Positions 9,431 through 18,715 of a DNA stretch of 64,000 nucleotides are shown one piece after another. The notes under the pieces are model-generated. The model was not told the DNA's origin, did not search any database, and was given only the letters and a program-made list of their open reading frames with translations. Location of the stretch: positions 84,574 to 148,573 of the forward strand of contig NZ_QOWJ01000013.1 in assembly GCF_003332885.2 (NCBI RefSeq), in the 5' to 3' direction. Numbering within the stretch: the first letter of the stretch is position 1; the number at the start of each line of letters is the position of its first letter. Origin of the DNA: Paracnuella aquatica. GTDB lineage: Bacteria > Bacteroidota > Bacteroidia > Chitinophagales > Chitinophagaceae. Made by a program: the position numbers and the translations under genes.

Positions 9431-11716
9431 CTACTTCACCACATACCGCACACCAATAAACGCCCTGATGCCTTGGTTGGGTGCATACACGTAGGATGGA
9501 TCAAACGTAAGCCCGTAGGGATTTTCGGCATTGCGCTGCACGGCGCCATCAGCATTATATGTTACCCGTTTATCAAAAGGATCGTTGGCCCGCGCAATCA
9601 AAAACGGAAGGTTGCGTGATGGTGTCCAGTTCAATAAATTTTTTACACCGCCAAACATTTCCCACCGCTCCGAAAACCATTTGGTTACCTGTATGTTTTG
9701 CAGGCTCCACACGGGGCTGTACGCCGGCCTTGGGTCCGCCGGGCCAGCCAGCGGCAACCGCATTTTGCCATACACATTACCGGTATAATCGAAGGTGAGG
9801 CCAGCTTTGGGAACAGTATAGGTTAGCGTCCAGGTACCGCTCCATCGTTCGGCCAGCACGGGCCATGTTTTGTGCAACTTGTCGGCCGCATCTCGTTCCA
9901 GTCGGGCAATATCCTGCACCGTTACACCAACCATTCCTTTCAGCCGCTGGTGCAGGTTGATGTTGACATTTGCCGACACGCCCCTGCTGATGGCATGGCC
10001 GGGCAGGTTGGCATAGATGATCTTGTTCGGGTCGGTATCATAATCGGGCAGGATCTGGTTGCGGAAATACGAATACCAGGCCGAAACCTCCATGTCGGCG
10101 GCTTTGGAACCGGTACGCAGCGGAAAGGCATAATTCAGGTTGATGTTCATGCTTTGCTCGGGCCGCAGCGCTTCCCTTATTTCCACCGTGCGGGCACCGG
10201 TAAGCGCCGCATGTTCTTCAGTAAATAAATTAACCACCCTGAAACCGGTGCCGCCATTTAACCGCAACACCGACCGGTCGGTGGTGTTCCATTTTATTGC
10301 AAAACGCGGTGTAAAAATGGATCCGTGCACCGGGTGCCGGTCATAGCGCAAACCCAACAACAAGGACTGTCTATCGTTGCGGCTCCATTCATTTTGTACA
10401 AAAATTCCAGGCAGCAAATATTGGTCGGGGCGGTTGCCTTTGGTTGTCGTGTCGTAAGTAGCAGTTGAATTGTCGTCGTAATAATTATAGCGTGTGGCCA
10501 GGCCTGCCAAAAAGCTGTGATTTTTGCCCAAGGTTTTGTTCCAAATAAGTTGCCCAAACAAAATCCGCTGGTCGCCATTGTACGGCGTAACACCATAAAA
10601 CGATCGTTGCTGGTGACCGGTTGCCGAAACCTGCAACAATATTTTTTCGGTTGTGGGTAACTGGTAGTTGCCAATCAGTTCCCACCGGTTTGTTTTAATT
10701 GCTTCGCCATAAACGCTGTCGCTGCCGGCAAATTTTGGTTGCCATTCCATTTGCCCGCCCCAGCGGTCTTCAAAAAAGTAGCGTGCTGCCAGCGATGCCG
10801 TTCTTTGCCCTTTTCTTGCAAAGCTCCACTTATTGAACAGCGAAAAGCGGTGCTGCAACGCCACATCGGTAAAGCCGTCGCCGTTGGCATCCTGCGGGTT
10901 GGCATAGCGGTAATAATGCGCACCCAGTATAGCGGTTTGTTTGCCTGCGGCAAACCGAACGCCCAGGTCGGCATTGTGCTCAGCCCAGGAGGTGGTCATC
11001 AATTGCCCGCTGAACCGTGGCGCTTTTTCCGGCGTTTTGGTAATGATGTTGATGAGGCCGCCCACCGCCTCCGAACCATACAAACCCGAGGCGGGCCCTT
11101 TCACCACTTCCACCCGTTCGATCAGTTGCGTGGGAATGCCAAACAAACCATACACCGTGGAAAGCGCACTTACGATGGGCATGCCGTCGATGGTGACCAT
11201 GGTGTACGGTCCCTCGAGGCCATTGATATGGATATCGCCAGTGTTGCAGATGCTGCAATTTATTTGCGGCCGCACCCCGTTTACCTGCTGCATGCTTTCG
11301 AATATGGAGGGAACCGGATTTTTTTTAAAAAACTGCGGGTGGTACACCTCCACCGCAACCGGGCTGTTGAGGCGGGTTGACAACTTCATTGTGCCGGTAA
11401 CCACCACGGCGTCGAGTGTGGAGCCTTCGGTTTCGAGTTCAATATTTACCTGTTTTGTTTCTCCGGTATCTACCCTAACTTGTTGCTGAAAAGGAGCAAA
11501 GCCCACAGAGCTAACCAAGAGTTGGTGGCGGCCCGGGCTCACTTCCATTGAAAAATTCCCGGCGGTATCGGAAAGCGCCTGGTGTGCCCCCCAGCGTATA
11601 GTGGCGCCCACCACGGCACGGCTGCTGTTACGCACCACGCCTTCAATACGGGCCGGTTGCGCCAACAACTGCAACGACCCCAACAGGAGCAGCAAAAAGA
11701 TCTGGCTTCGTTTCAT
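9431..11716 (-). CDS. TonB-dependent receptor with CarboxypepD_reg-like domain
   Basis: An outer-membrane active transporter of 761 residues. It has a signal peptide (1-20), a CarboxypepD_reg-like beta-sandwich (about 24-100), a plug (about 110-235, with VTIDGMPIVSAL and RVEVVKGPASGLYGSEAVGGLINI) and a C-terminal beta barrel ending in aromatic and charged residues (GVRYVVK). A cysteine pair C154/C157 in NCSICNTGDIHINGL sits in the plug. I start at ATG 11716; an in-frame GTG six bases upstream is less likely. It diverges from a DtxR-type metal regulator with a perfect palindrome between them, so metal uptake or export is inferred. The substrate is not shown by the sequence. Confidence 0.93.
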   Translation of the reverse strand: MKRSQIFLLLLLGSLQLLAQPARIEGVVRNSSRAVVGATIRWGAHQALSDTAGNFSMEVSPGRHQLLVSSVGFAPFQQQVRVDTGETKQVNIELETEGSTLDAVVVTGTMKLSTRLNSPVAVEVYHPQFFKKNPVPSIFESMQQVNGVRPQINCSICNTGDIHINGLEGPYTMVTIDGMPIVSALSTVYGLFGIPTQLIERVEVVKGPASGLYGSEAVGGLINIITKTPEKAPRFSGQLMTTSWAEHNADLGVRFAAGKQTAILGAHYYRYANPQDANGDGFTDVALQHRFSLFNKWSFARKGQRTASLAARYFFEDRWGGQMEWQPKFAGSDSVYGEAIKTNRWELIGNYQLPTTEKILLQVSATGHQQRSFYGVTPYNGDQRILFGQLIWNKTLGKNHSFLAGLATRYNYYDDNSTATYDTTTKGNRPDQYLLPGIFVQNEWSRNDRQSLLLGLRYDRHPVHGSIFTPRFAIKWNTTDRSVLRLNGGTGFRVVNLFTEEHAALTGARTVEIREALRPEQSMNINLNYAFPLRTGSKAADMEVSAWYSYFRNQILPDYDTDPNKIIYANLPGHAISRGVSANVNINLHQRLKGMVGVTVQDIARLERDAADKLHKTWPVLAERWSGTWTLTYTVPKAGLTFDYTGNVYGKMRLPLAGPADPRPAYSPVWSLQNIQVTKWFSERWEMFGGVKNLLNWTPSRNLPFLIARANDPFDKRVTYNADGAVQRNAENPYGLTFDPSYVYAPNQGIRAFIGVRYVVK

Positions 11717-11759
11717 ATACACACAAAAATAGCTGCATCAAATGGCATTCCAACCGAAC

Positions 11760-11781
11760 TTTATTTGGCACACCAAATAAA
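11760..11781. promoter_or_regulatory. Palindromic operator candidate for the DtxR-type regulator
   Basis: TTTATTTGG (11760-11768), a CACA spacer and CCAAATAAA (11773-11781) form a perfect 9-bp-arm palindrome. It lies 44 bases upstream of the TonB receptor start and 98 bases upstream of the regulator start. DtxR/MntR family proteins bind palindromes of this size. Binding is inferred. Confidence 0.6.
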
Positions 11782-11879
11782 ATTTCAAAAGGCAACTAAA
11801 CACCTATATCCCGGGCGTTCCGTTTTACTAAAATGGGGCGTTGCGACGACATGAAAACAAAGCGCCTTACTTTTAGGGC

Positions 11880-12551
11880 ATGGTTCATTTTGCCAACTAC
11901 TCGGAAGAAAACTACCTGAAGGCTTTGTATAAACTGGAGCTGCGCCAGGTAAAAAAAATAACCAACAGCGCCGTGGCCAAAGCCCTGGACCTGAACCCGG
12001 CAACGGTGCTGGAGATGATGCGTAAAATGGAACAGAAAAAACTGGTAGAGCTGCTGCCCGATAAATCGATAAAGCTGACCGAAAAGGGTAGCAAAAAAGC
12101 ACTGCGCACCATCAGGCGGCACCGGTTGTGGGAGGTGTTTTTGGTAAAAAAACTGGGCTTTACCTGGAACGAAGTGCACGACCTTGCCGAGCAACTGGAG
12201 CACATCGATTCGGACGAACTGGTGAACCGGCTCGATGAATACCTGGGTTTTCCGCCGTTCGATCCGCATGGCGATCCAATCCCCGACAAGTTGGGCAAAA
12301 TAAAAAAGCAGGTGGCGGTGCCCCTCACCTCCTGCCAGCAAGGCCCCACTTACCAGGTGCAGCATTTTGCCGAAACCAGCGATGCATTTTTACAATACCT
12401 GGGACAGGTGCAGATAGCGCCGGGCAGCAAAATTAAAATAGTGGGTATCAATGCCTATGATCAATCGTACAGCTTGCAGCTGGGGCGGCGCAGTGTGCAG
12501 GTAAGCGAAAAGGCAGCAGCCAACATATTGGTACAGCCAGCTGATCATTGA
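11880..12551 (+). CDS. DtxR/MntR-family metal-dependent transcriptional regulator
   Basis: A 223-residue regulator with a winged-helix N-terminus (about 1-65, KITNSAVAKALDLNPATVLEMMRKMEQKKLVE). The dimerisation and metal-binding domain carries the family signature HRLWEVFL ... LEHIDSDELVNRLDEYLGFPPFDPHGDPIP. The C-terminal SH3-like FeoA-type domain spans about 150-218. It would sense Mn2+ or Fe2+ in the cytoplasm. Starts at ATG 11880. It is divergent from the TonB-dependent receptor, its most likely target through the palindrome at 11760-11781. Confidence 0.93.
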   Translation: MVHFANYSEENYLKALYKLELRQVKKITNSAVAKALDLNPATVLEMMRKMEQKKLVELLPDKSIKLTEKGSKKALRTIRRHRLWEVFLVKKLGFTWNEVHDLAEQLEHIDSDELVNRLDEYLGFPPFDPHGDPIPDKLGKIKKQVAVPLTSCQQGPTYQVQHFAETSDAFLQYLGQVQIAPGSKIKIVGINAYDQSYSLQLGRRSVQVSEKAAANILVQPADH

Positions 12552-12663
12552 GAAAAATAGAGCGATAAAATGGTGTAAAAGGGGCTTTGTTAACATTTAG
12601 TTTGCGACGGCGCATTTAACCCCGGCATTATTTTTCCTTCCAATATCCTAAATGATCAACACC

Positions 12664-13143
12664 ATGAAAAAGTTCATTACCCTTTTGATGACAGCAATGG
12701 CCATATCCGGCGCCTTTGCACAATCGGCCGATACGCGGGAAGCCCGCCGCATTTTGTCGGGTGGCAGTTCGCGCAGCTACCCAACCAACGACGGTCGCGT
12801 GTACGATAACCGCGGCAATTACCCAACAAACCGGTCGGGCAGCGTTGATGGCATTAACCGGGAATACGACGAAAAAATCCGCTCGATCCGCAACAACCGG
12901 AACCTGAGCAACGCCGAGAAGGACCGGATCATCCGCGACCTGGAAAGCCAGCGCCAACGCCGCCTGCAGGAAGTGAGGGGTGACAATAATCGCCGGTATG
13001 ATGACCGCCGCAACAACAACCGCCGCTACGACCGCAACGACAAGCAGTACGCAAAAAAGCATAAAAATAAAGGGCCCAAGGGCAATAACGGCAAGCACCT
13101 GGGATGGCAGAAAGGCAAAGGAAACCCGCACCGTTATGATTAA
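12664..13143 (+). CDS. Secreted basic low-complexity protein
   Basis: A 159-residue exported protein with a signal peptide ending near AFAQ. The middle has a charged predicted helix (INREYDEKIRSIRNNRNLSNAEKDRIIRDLESQRQRR). The C-terminal half is dominated by Arg, Asn, Asp, Tyr, Lys and Gly (RYDDRRNNNRRYDRNDKQY, then a KGxxG-rich tail). Function is unknown; the positive charge suggests binding to polyanions or cell envelope (inference). I chose ATG 12664 (MKKFITLL) over ATG 12652, which would place MINT before the signal peptide. Confidence 0.75.
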   Translation: MKKFITLLMTAMAISGAFAQSADTREARRILSGGSSRSYPTNDGRVYDNRGNYPTNRSGSVDGINREYDEKIRSIRNNRNLSNAEKDRIIRDLESQRQRRLQEVRGDNNRRYDDRRNNNRRYDRNDKQYAKKHKNKGPKGNNGKHLGWQKGKGNPHRYD

Positions 13144-13170
13144 TGCGTTCCATAATTTGACCGAAGTATA

Positions 13171-13204
13171 AAAAAACCGGCTTATTGTTACAAGCCGGTT
13201 TTTT
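13171..13204. terminator. Bidirectional terminator
   Basis: AAAAAACCGGCTT (13171-13183) pairs with AAGCCGGTTTTTT (13192-13204) around an 8-base loop between two convergent genes. U-tracts are present in both directions. Confidence 0.9.
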
Positions 13205-13222
13205 TATTTATTTCCAATTTGC

Positions 13223-14560
13223 TTATTTCATTTTAAAAGTCTCGAGGAACTTAGTATTGAAATCACCTGAACGGAACCGTTCGTCCTGCATTAGTTGTAG
13301 ATGAAACGGAATGGTTGTTTTAACGCCTTCAATCACGTATTCGCTCAGCGCCCGGTACATGGTATCGATGGCTTCCTCACGGGTACGGGCAACCGTAATG
13401 AGTTTACCGATCATGCTGTCGTAATACGGAGGAATAACATAACCGGCATACACGTGGCTGTCCACCCGCACCCCATGGCCACCAGGCTGGTGCAATACGG
13501 TGATTTTTCCGGGGGATGGACGGAAATCGTTGTATGGATCTTCGGCATTGATGCGGCATTCGATGGCATGGAGTTGCGGCTCATAGTCGCGGCCCGAAAT
13601 GGCTTCACCCATGGCGATCTTGATCTGTTCTTTGATTAGGTCGTAATTGATCACTTCTTCGGTTACGCAATGCTCTACCTGGATCCGGGTGTTCATTTCC
13701 ATGAAGTAGAAGTTGCGGTGCTTATCCACCAGGAACTCAACAGTGCCCACGCTTTCGTAGTTGATGGCCTGTGCAGCTTTTTTAGCCGCATCGCCCATTC
13801 TTTTGCGTAGGTCGGGCGTCATAAACGGCGATGGCGATTCTTCCACCAGCTTTTGATGGCGGCGCTGAATGGAGCAATCCCGTTCGCTGAGGTGGCACAC
13901 GGTGCCGTAGCGGTCGCCGGCCACCTGGATTTCGATGTGGCGTGGCTCCTCGATGAACTTTTCCATATAGATGCCGTCGTTTTTAAACGCGGCACCGGCT
14001 TCGGCTTTAGCGGTGTTGTAGGCACGCTCCATTTCACCATCGCTCCACACTACCCGCATGCCCTTGCCACCGCCACCGGCAGTAGCTTTCAGGATCACGG
14101 GATAACCCATTTCCTTAGCCAGAAAGCGGGCTTCGTCGAGGCTTTGCAGCAGGCCCTGGCTGCCCGGGATAATGGGAACGCCGGCAGCGATCATGGTTTC
14201 TTTTGCCGTCATTTTATCCCCCATCTTGGTGATCATTTCGGGGGTAGGCCCAATAAACTTGATGCCGTGGTCGGCGCAGATCTGGGCAAATTTTGCATTC
14301 TCCGCCAGGAAGCCATAACCTGGGTGAATGGCATCGGCGTTGGTGATTTCCACCGCAGCCATCAGGTGCGGGATATTGAGGTACGACTCAGAACTTTGGT
14401 GTTTGCCAATACATACGGCCTCGTCGGCAAAGCGCACATGCAGGCTGTCGCGGTCGGCAGTGGAGTAAACAGCAACCGTTTTAATACCCATCTCGCGGCA
14501 GGTACGAATTACCCGGAGTGCAATCTCACCGCGGTTGGCTATAAGAACTTTTTTGAACAT
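13223..14560 (-). CDS. accC: Acetyl-CoA carboxylase, biotin carboxylase subunit
   Basis: Carboxylates the biotin of AccB with bicarbonate and ATP, the first half-reaction of malonyl-CoA synthesis. The 445 residues equal the usual length. [19 protein letters not shown] opens the biotin-carboxylase N domain, an ATP-grasp domain carries [12 protein letters not shown], and [14 protein letters not shown] contains the catalytic arginine. I start at ATG 14560; upstream in-frame codons add 13 unrelated residues. AccB is encoded about 300 bases upstream on the same strand, but with its own terminator between. AccA is at 42958-43929. Confidence 0.97.
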   Translation of the reverse strand: MFKKVLIANRGEIALRVIRTCREMGIKTVAVYSTADRDSLHVRFADEAVCIGKHQSSESYLNIPHLMAAVEITNADAIHPGYGFLAENAKFAQICADHGIKFIGPTPEMITKMGDKMTAKETMIAAGVPIIPGSQGLLQSLDEARFLAKEMGYPVILKATAGGGGKGMRVVWSDGEMERAYNTAKAEAGAAFKNDGIYMEKFIEEPRHIEIQVAGDRYGTVCHLSERDCSIQRRHQKLVEESPSPFMTPDLRKRMGDAAKKAAQAINYESVGTVEFLVDKHRNFYFMEMNTRIQVEHCVTEEVINYDLIKEQIKIAMGEAISGRDYEPQLHAIECRINAEDPYNDFRPSPGKITVLHQPGGHGVRVDSHVYAGYVIPPYYDSMIGKLITVARTREEAIDTMYRALSEYVIEGVKTTIPFHLQLMQDERFRSGDFNTKFLETFKMK

Positions 14561-14816
14561 GAAACAAATTTGAAAATTTGAAAATGTGACCTTGCGCATC
14601 CGGACTGCCGGCTTACCGCTCTCATTTCATTAGTACTGCAAACATAAACACCCGAAGAGCCCAAGGGTGTATGTGGCATGCAGTGTTTGCACAAGGCCCG
14701 GAACTTATTTTCGCTTCAACTAATACATCAAAAATTTCGGGCCGATGACCCGATGTAACAGGCAGCAAGCTTTAGGAGCCTTGCAGCAATTTGTTTTGCA
14801 AAAAACCGGAACAAAT

Positions 14817-14848
14817 GCAAAAATGGCCCTTTTCTATCTGGGGCCATT
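14817..14848 (-). terminator. Terminator after accB
   Basis: On the minus strand AATGGCCC (14848-14841) pairs with GGGCCATTTTT (14829 downwards) and a U-tract follows, 12 bases after the accB stop. The rest of the 14561-14859 gap shows no gene and presumably holds the accC promoter. Confidence 0.75.
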
Positions 14849-14859
14849 CTTTTTTGCTT

Positions 14860-15351
14860 TTATGCCGGTTCCACCAAAAACAGGGGCTGGTCGTATTCTA
14901 CCGGAGAGGAATCTTCCACTAGTATCTTCACGATCTTGCCAGAAATTTCGCTTTCAATTTCATTGAACAATTTCATTGCCTCGATGATGCACACCACTTT
15001 GCCGGTCGACACTTCATCGCCTACTTCTACAAAGTTGGATTTATCGGGTGACGGGCGACGGTAAAACGTGCCGATCATGGGGCTTTTGATGGTCAGCAGG
15101 TTGGATGCTGTTTCGGCCGGTGCAGCGGCTCCGGATGCAGCAGGTGCTGCAATGGCTTGCTGTGCAGGCGCCTGTGGCAAAGCTGCCGGCTGGTATGCGG
15201 CTGCAGCCTGGGGCATGGTGGCCATTACCTGCGTAATGTGTTCTTCGCGGTTCTTGATCGATATTTTAAAATCTTTCTGCTCAATACTTACTTCACCTAA
15301 GTTGGTTTCGCTGACCAGTCTGATCAACTCCTGTATTTGCTTGAAATCCAT
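14860..15351 (-). CDS. accB: Acetyl-CoA carboxylase, biotin carboxyl carrier protein
   Basis: Carries biotin between the carboxylase and carboxyltransferase sites. The 163 residues include an N-terminal helical region ([15 protein letters not shown]), an Ala/Pro/Gln-rich flexible linker (about 45-82) and a C-terminal biotinyl domain with the EAMK motif. K127 is the predicted biotinylated lysine, and the domain ends [10 protein letters not shown] start at ATG 15351; a TTG three codons upstream is less likely. A terminator follows directly, so accB and accC may be transcribed separately. Confidence 0.96.
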   Translation of the reverse strand: MDFKQIQELIRLVSETNLGEVSIEQKDFKISIKNREEHITQVMATMPQAAAAYQPAALPQAPAQQAIAAPAASGAAAPAETASNLLTIKSPMIGTFYRRPSPDKSNFVEVGDEVSTGKVVCIIEAMKLFNEIESEISGKIVKILVEDSSPVEYDQPLFLVEPA

Positions 15352-15714
15352 CTGTTTCAATTTTGTTATTTTTTGTTAAACAGGGCGGCTAAGATACAAA
15401 GAACGGCAAAACCACCTTGTAAAAGATTTATGTTTTAGATGTGTATAGTGTCGACAAAGAAAGCAATCTTTTTATTTGTTGCAACTGACTTTGCTAAGCG
15501 GCAACGTGTTACGCGGCTGCACATTTTTTTACTATAAAAAGAATGCCGCAAAGGCGCAGCCACTACCACTGTAAATGTGCGCTCAACACATGCAAAGAAG
15601 TTTACGTGTATGCATCGTGGGAAAAACTAAGGCCTCCCGTGAAGAAGGCCTTATTGATATATTGCGCAACATGTGCATCGAACCGATTGCCTGTTGTTGT
15701 AGAAATTGACAGGC
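15352..15714. other. Intergenic region between efp and accB with efp terminator
   Basis: About 360 bases without a gene. TAAGGCCT (15628-15635) pairs with AGGCCTTA (15646-15653) and, on the minus strand, is followed by a short U-run, fitting an efp terminator. The remainder probably contains the accB promoter. I see no further structure. Confidence 0.5.
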
Positions 15715-16278
15715 TTATTTTACCCGCTCTACGTATTCACCCGACTTGGTGTTTACGCGGATCATTTCGCCTTCGTTTACAAACAGGGGTACCATTACGG
15801 TAGCGCCGGTTTCTACGGTGGCTGGCTTCAGGGTGCGGGTAGCGGTATCGCCACGCAGGCCGGGTTCGCTGTAAGTTACCAGCAGTACAATTTTATCGGG
15901 CAGCTCCACGCTCATGGGGCTTTCGGTTTCGGTATTAAACAATACAGAAACTTCCTGGCCGTCTTTCAGGAACTGTGGTGCGTCGATCAGTTCTTCGGCA
16001 ATGGCCACCTGTTCAAAGGTTTCATTGTCCATAAAGTTGTAACCGGTATCGTCTTTATACAAATACTGATAGTCTTTGCGCTCCACACGAACAGGGTAAA
16101 TGTTATCGCCGCTGTTCCAGGTTTTTTCGATGCTGCGTTTGTTATCAACGCCGGCCAGCTTTGCCCACACTTTAGCGGCGGCACGTGCCGTTTTGTTTTC
16201 GCCAAACTCGATCACCTTGTACAGGCTTCCGTCCAGCTTGATGATCAAACCACGGCTGATGTCTGCTGTTGTTGCCAT
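15715..16278 (-). CDS. efp: Elongation factor P with arginine-type tip loop
   Basis: EF-P binds beside the P-site tRNA and helps ribosomes form polyproline bonds. The 187 residues have the full three-domain family length, with conserved blocks GYNFMDNETFEQV, LPDKIVLLVTYSEPGLRGDTATRTLKPATVETGA and VPLFVNEGEMIRV. The domain I tip, usually PGKG with a modified lysine in most bacteria, here reads K29-T-A-R32-A-A-A. The tip residue is therefore an arginine at position 32, as in the EarP-modified EF-Ps of some Proteobacteria, although the flanking residues differ from both types. It is a single gene followed by its own terminator. Confidence 0.95.
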   Translation of the reverse strand: MATTADISRGLIIKLDGSLYKVIEFGENKTARAAAKVWAKLAGVDNKRSIEKTWNSGDNIYPVRVERKDYQYLYKDDTGYNFMDNETFEQVAIAEELIDAPQFLKDGQEVSVLFNTETESPMSVELPDKIVLLVTYSEPGLRGDTATRTLKPATVETGATVMVPLFVNEGEMIRVNTKSGEYVERVK

Positions 16279-16467
16279 AAAATAAATACGATTTAAAAAT
16301 GATGGGTTTTGCCCATTGGGCGGGCAAAGCTAATGCAAATGTGCAAAAACCGGCGCAGGAAAATAGCAGGCGCCAATACTTTTGGGCCTGCGGCCTGCCC
16401 ATGCAGCGTAACAACAGCCCTCACCCGCAATTGCTTACTTTCGCAGCTCAGCCCAAACCTGTTGTAT

Positions 16468-16962
16468 ATGAAACCACTAGTTGTTTTGTGCCTGTTGCTG
16501 GCCTCCTATTTTGCAAATGCCCAGGAAGCAGAAAAGCAGGCCCCCTACCTACGCTTTCCAACCGTGCCGCCGCTGCAGTTGCTGCTGGCCGATAGTGCTG
16601 CCAAATATACCAAGGCCGACCTGCCCAAGAAAAAGCCCTTGCTGCTCATGATCTTCAGCCCCGAGTGCAGCCATTGCCAGCACACCGCCGAAGAGCTGGT
16701 ACAGAACAGGGAAAAATGGAAGGACATACATATTGTAATGTCCACCATGCACCCGCTGTGGCAAATGAACCAGTTTGTGGAAACGTACAAGCTTTCGGGT
16801 TATCCCAACCTGGTGGTGGGCCGCGATTTTAGCTATATACTTCCCTCGTTTTACGGCGTGCACAGCCTGCCCTACCTGGCATTTTACAATAAAAAAGGAA
16901 GCTTGATCACCGGCTTTGAAGGCTCGATGCCGCTGGAAAAAATACTGGCAACTTTTAAATAA
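16468..16962 (+). CDS. Periplasmic thioredoxin-fold protein
   Basis: A 164-residue exported protein with signal peptide MKPLVVLCLLLASYFANA and a thioredoxin-like domain. The redox motif is CSHC (C67, C70) in LLLMIFSPECSHCQHTAEEL, and a cis-proline loop appears in YGVHSLPYLAFYNKKG. It resembles TlpA/ResA-type or AhpC/TSA-like thiol proteins of Bacteroidota. A role in periplasmic disulfide chemistry is inferred. The ATG at 16468 begins the signal peptide; upstream in-frame codons lack one. It is monocistronic and lies 150 bases before mdh. Confidence 0.85.
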   Translation: MKPLVVLCLLLASYFANAQEAEKQAPYLRFPTVPPLQLLLADSAAKYTKADLPKKKPLLLMIFSPECSHCQHTAEELVQNREKWKDIHIVMSTMHPLWQMNQFVETYKLSGYPNLVVGRDFSYILPSFYGVHSLPYLAFYNKKGSLITGFEGSMPLEKILATFK

Positions 16963-17112
16963 TAAAAAAGGGATTGGAAAAATGTGACGCGGCAGATTCA
17001 TTGAACAGCAATTGCAAATGAAGCCACCGCTAAAAACTTTTCCTTTTTCTTTTTGTTGCTCCTGTGCTCTACATTTTCAATTTACCTTTAACCCCACAAA
17101 AAAACATCGCTC

Positions 17113-18042
17113 ATGAAAGTAACTGTTGTAGGTGCCGGTGCCGTAGGCGCAACCGTAGCCGATAATATTGCACGCAAAGAACTGTGCGAAGAACTGGTAC
17201 TCCTTGATATTAAAGAAGGAGTAGCTGAAGGCAAGGCCCTCGATATGACGCAAACCGCCGCCCTGCTCAACTTTGACACCCGCATTATTGGCAGCACCAA
17301 CGATTACGCAAAAACCGCCGGCTCTGATGTGGTGGTGATTACTTCGGGCCTGCCCCGCAAACCCGGCATGACCCGCGAAGAACTGATTGGCGTGAATGCC
17401 GGCATCGTTCGCGGTGTGGCGCAAAATATCCTGGAACATTCTCCTGAAGCTATTTTCATCATCGTGTCCAACCCAATGGATACCATGACCTACCTGACCC
17501 TGCAAGCTACCGGCCTGCCTAAAGAGCGCATCATTGGCATGGGCGGCGCACTGGATAGTGCCCGTTTTAAATGCTACCTGGCGCTGGAGCTGGGCTGCTC
17601 TCCTGCCGACCTGAATGCAGTGGTAGTGGGCGGTCACGGCGACACCACCATGATCCCGCTGATTCGCCAGGCTACCTGGAACAGCGTACCCGTTACCAAC
17701 TTCCTGAGCGAAGAAAAGCAAAAGGAAATTGTGCAAAATACCATGGTGGGCGGCGCTACCCTTACCAAGCTGCTGGGCACATCGGCATGGTATGCACCGG
17801 GTGCAGCCGGAGCGGCAATGGTGGAAGCCATTGTACGCGACGAAAAGAAACTGATTACCTGCAGTGTGAAACTGGAAGGCGAATACGGCCAAAACGATAT
17901 TTGCCTGGGCGTGCCTGTTATTTTGGGTAAAAGGGGCTGGGAAAAAATCCTCGACTTCCAGCTTAACGCGGACGAACAAGCGCTTTTTGCAAAAAGTGCT
18001 GATGCTGTACGCAGCATGAACAACGTGTTGCAAACCGTTTAA
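17113..18042 (+). CDS. mdh: Malate dehydrogenase (NAD-dependent, LDH-like type)
   Basis: Interconverts malate and oxaloacetate in the TCA cycle. The 309 residues carry the Rossmann motif GAGAVG (7-12) and the NAD-selecting aspartate D32. The mobile loop PRKPGM has R82 where malate dehydrogenases carry arginine and lactate dehydrogenases carry glutamine. The catalytic histidine is in VVVGGHGDTTMIPL. It is transcribed alone and ends in a strong bidirectional terminator. Confidence 0.96.
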   Translation: MKVTVVGAGAVGATVADNIARKELCEELVLLDIKEGVAEGKALDMTQTAALLNFDTRIIGSTNDYAKTAGSDVVVITSGLPRKPGMTREELIGVNAGIVRGVAQNILEHSPEAIFIIVSNPMDTMTYLTLQATGLPKERIIGMGGALDSARFKCYLALELGCSPADLNAVVVGGHGDTTMIPLIRQATWNSVPVTNFLSEEKQKEIVQNTMVGGATLTKLLGTSAWYAPGAAGAAMVEAIVRDEKKLITCSVKLEGEYGQNDICLGVPVILGKRGWEKILDFQLNADEQALFAKSADAVRSMNNVLQTV

Positions 18043-18060
18043 AAAAACGAACGTCGAAAT

Positions 18061-18093
18061 AAAAAAAGCGAAGCCTTGTGCTTCGCTTTTTTT
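18061..18093. terminator. Bidirectional terminator
   Basis: AAAAAAAGCGAAGC (18061-18074) and GCTTCGCTTTTTTT (18080-18093) form a perfect 14-bp stem with a 5-base loop between mdh and a convergent reductase gene. Confidence 0.93.
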
Positions 18094-18095
18094 AT

Positions 18096-18614
18096 TTATT
18101 GCTTGCGCTGGTATTTTAAGGAAACGAGTCCCGAATCGTAAGCTTTGCATTCAATCAATTCCAATGGTGTTCGGCTATTTTGCTGTGGAAACAGCAGCTT
18201 GCCGCTGCCCAATAAAATGGGATGAACGCTCAACCAAAACACATCTACCAAACCCTGCTCCAGGAAGGCTGCAGCCAGTTCGGCTCCACCAAACAGCCAG
18301 ATGTCTTTTCCCGGTTCATTACGTATGCTTGCTACAAATGTTTCCGGATCGGTGTTTACTAATGTTGCTTCGGGTGGTGCAGTTTGTAGTGTTCTGGAAA
18401 ACACGTAGTTCTTCATTTTTGGAAACTGGTCGAGCCCGCCTTCCATGCTGGTCACCAGTTCGTACGATTTTCGGCCGTAGATCACCGTGTCCACTTCTTC
18501 AAAAAACTGCTTCATGCCGTAATCCTGGTCGGTAAAACACCAGTCGTATTCGCCGTTGGGGCCTTCAATAAATCCGTCCAGCGTAACCGCCAGGTTCAAA
18601 ATAATCTTGCGCAT
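18096..18614 (-). CDS. Dihydrofolate reductase family (RibD C-terminal-like) protein
   Basis: A 172-residue protein of the RibD C-terminal/DHFR-like superfamily. It opens MRKIILNLAVTLDGFIEGPNGEYDW and contains VIYGRKSYEL, the NADPH-binding turn IWLFGGAELAAAFLEQGLVD, and LSVHPILLGSGKLLF. Such stand-alone proteins are widespread; the substrate is generally unknown and essential folate reduction should not be assumed. I start at ATG 18614; codons upstream add an unconvincing leader. Its stop lies just beyond the shared terminator with mdh. Confidence 0.9.
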   Translation of the reverse strand: MRKIILNLAVTLDGFIEGPNGEYDWCFTDQDYGMKQFFEEVDTVIYGRKSYELVTSMEGGLDQFPKMKNYVFSRTLQTAPPEATLVNTDPETFVASIRNEPGKDIWLFGGAELAAAFLEQGLVDVFWLSVHPILLGSGKLLFPQQNSRTPLELIECKAYDSGLVSLKYQRKQ

Positions 18615-18715
18615 GGTTGTTAGGTATTTTGGTTGAAACGGAAATAGAAATGTAACAAAAAGCAAGCTTCAAACGGCACCAACGATTTTTTGACTATTGC
18701 CTTTTTACTTTCCCC

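Noticed and set aside
17077-18150. 357-codon open frame on the minus strand opposite mdh
   Set aside because: Antisense to malate dehydrogenase, no recognisable domain, and it runs across a strong terminator.
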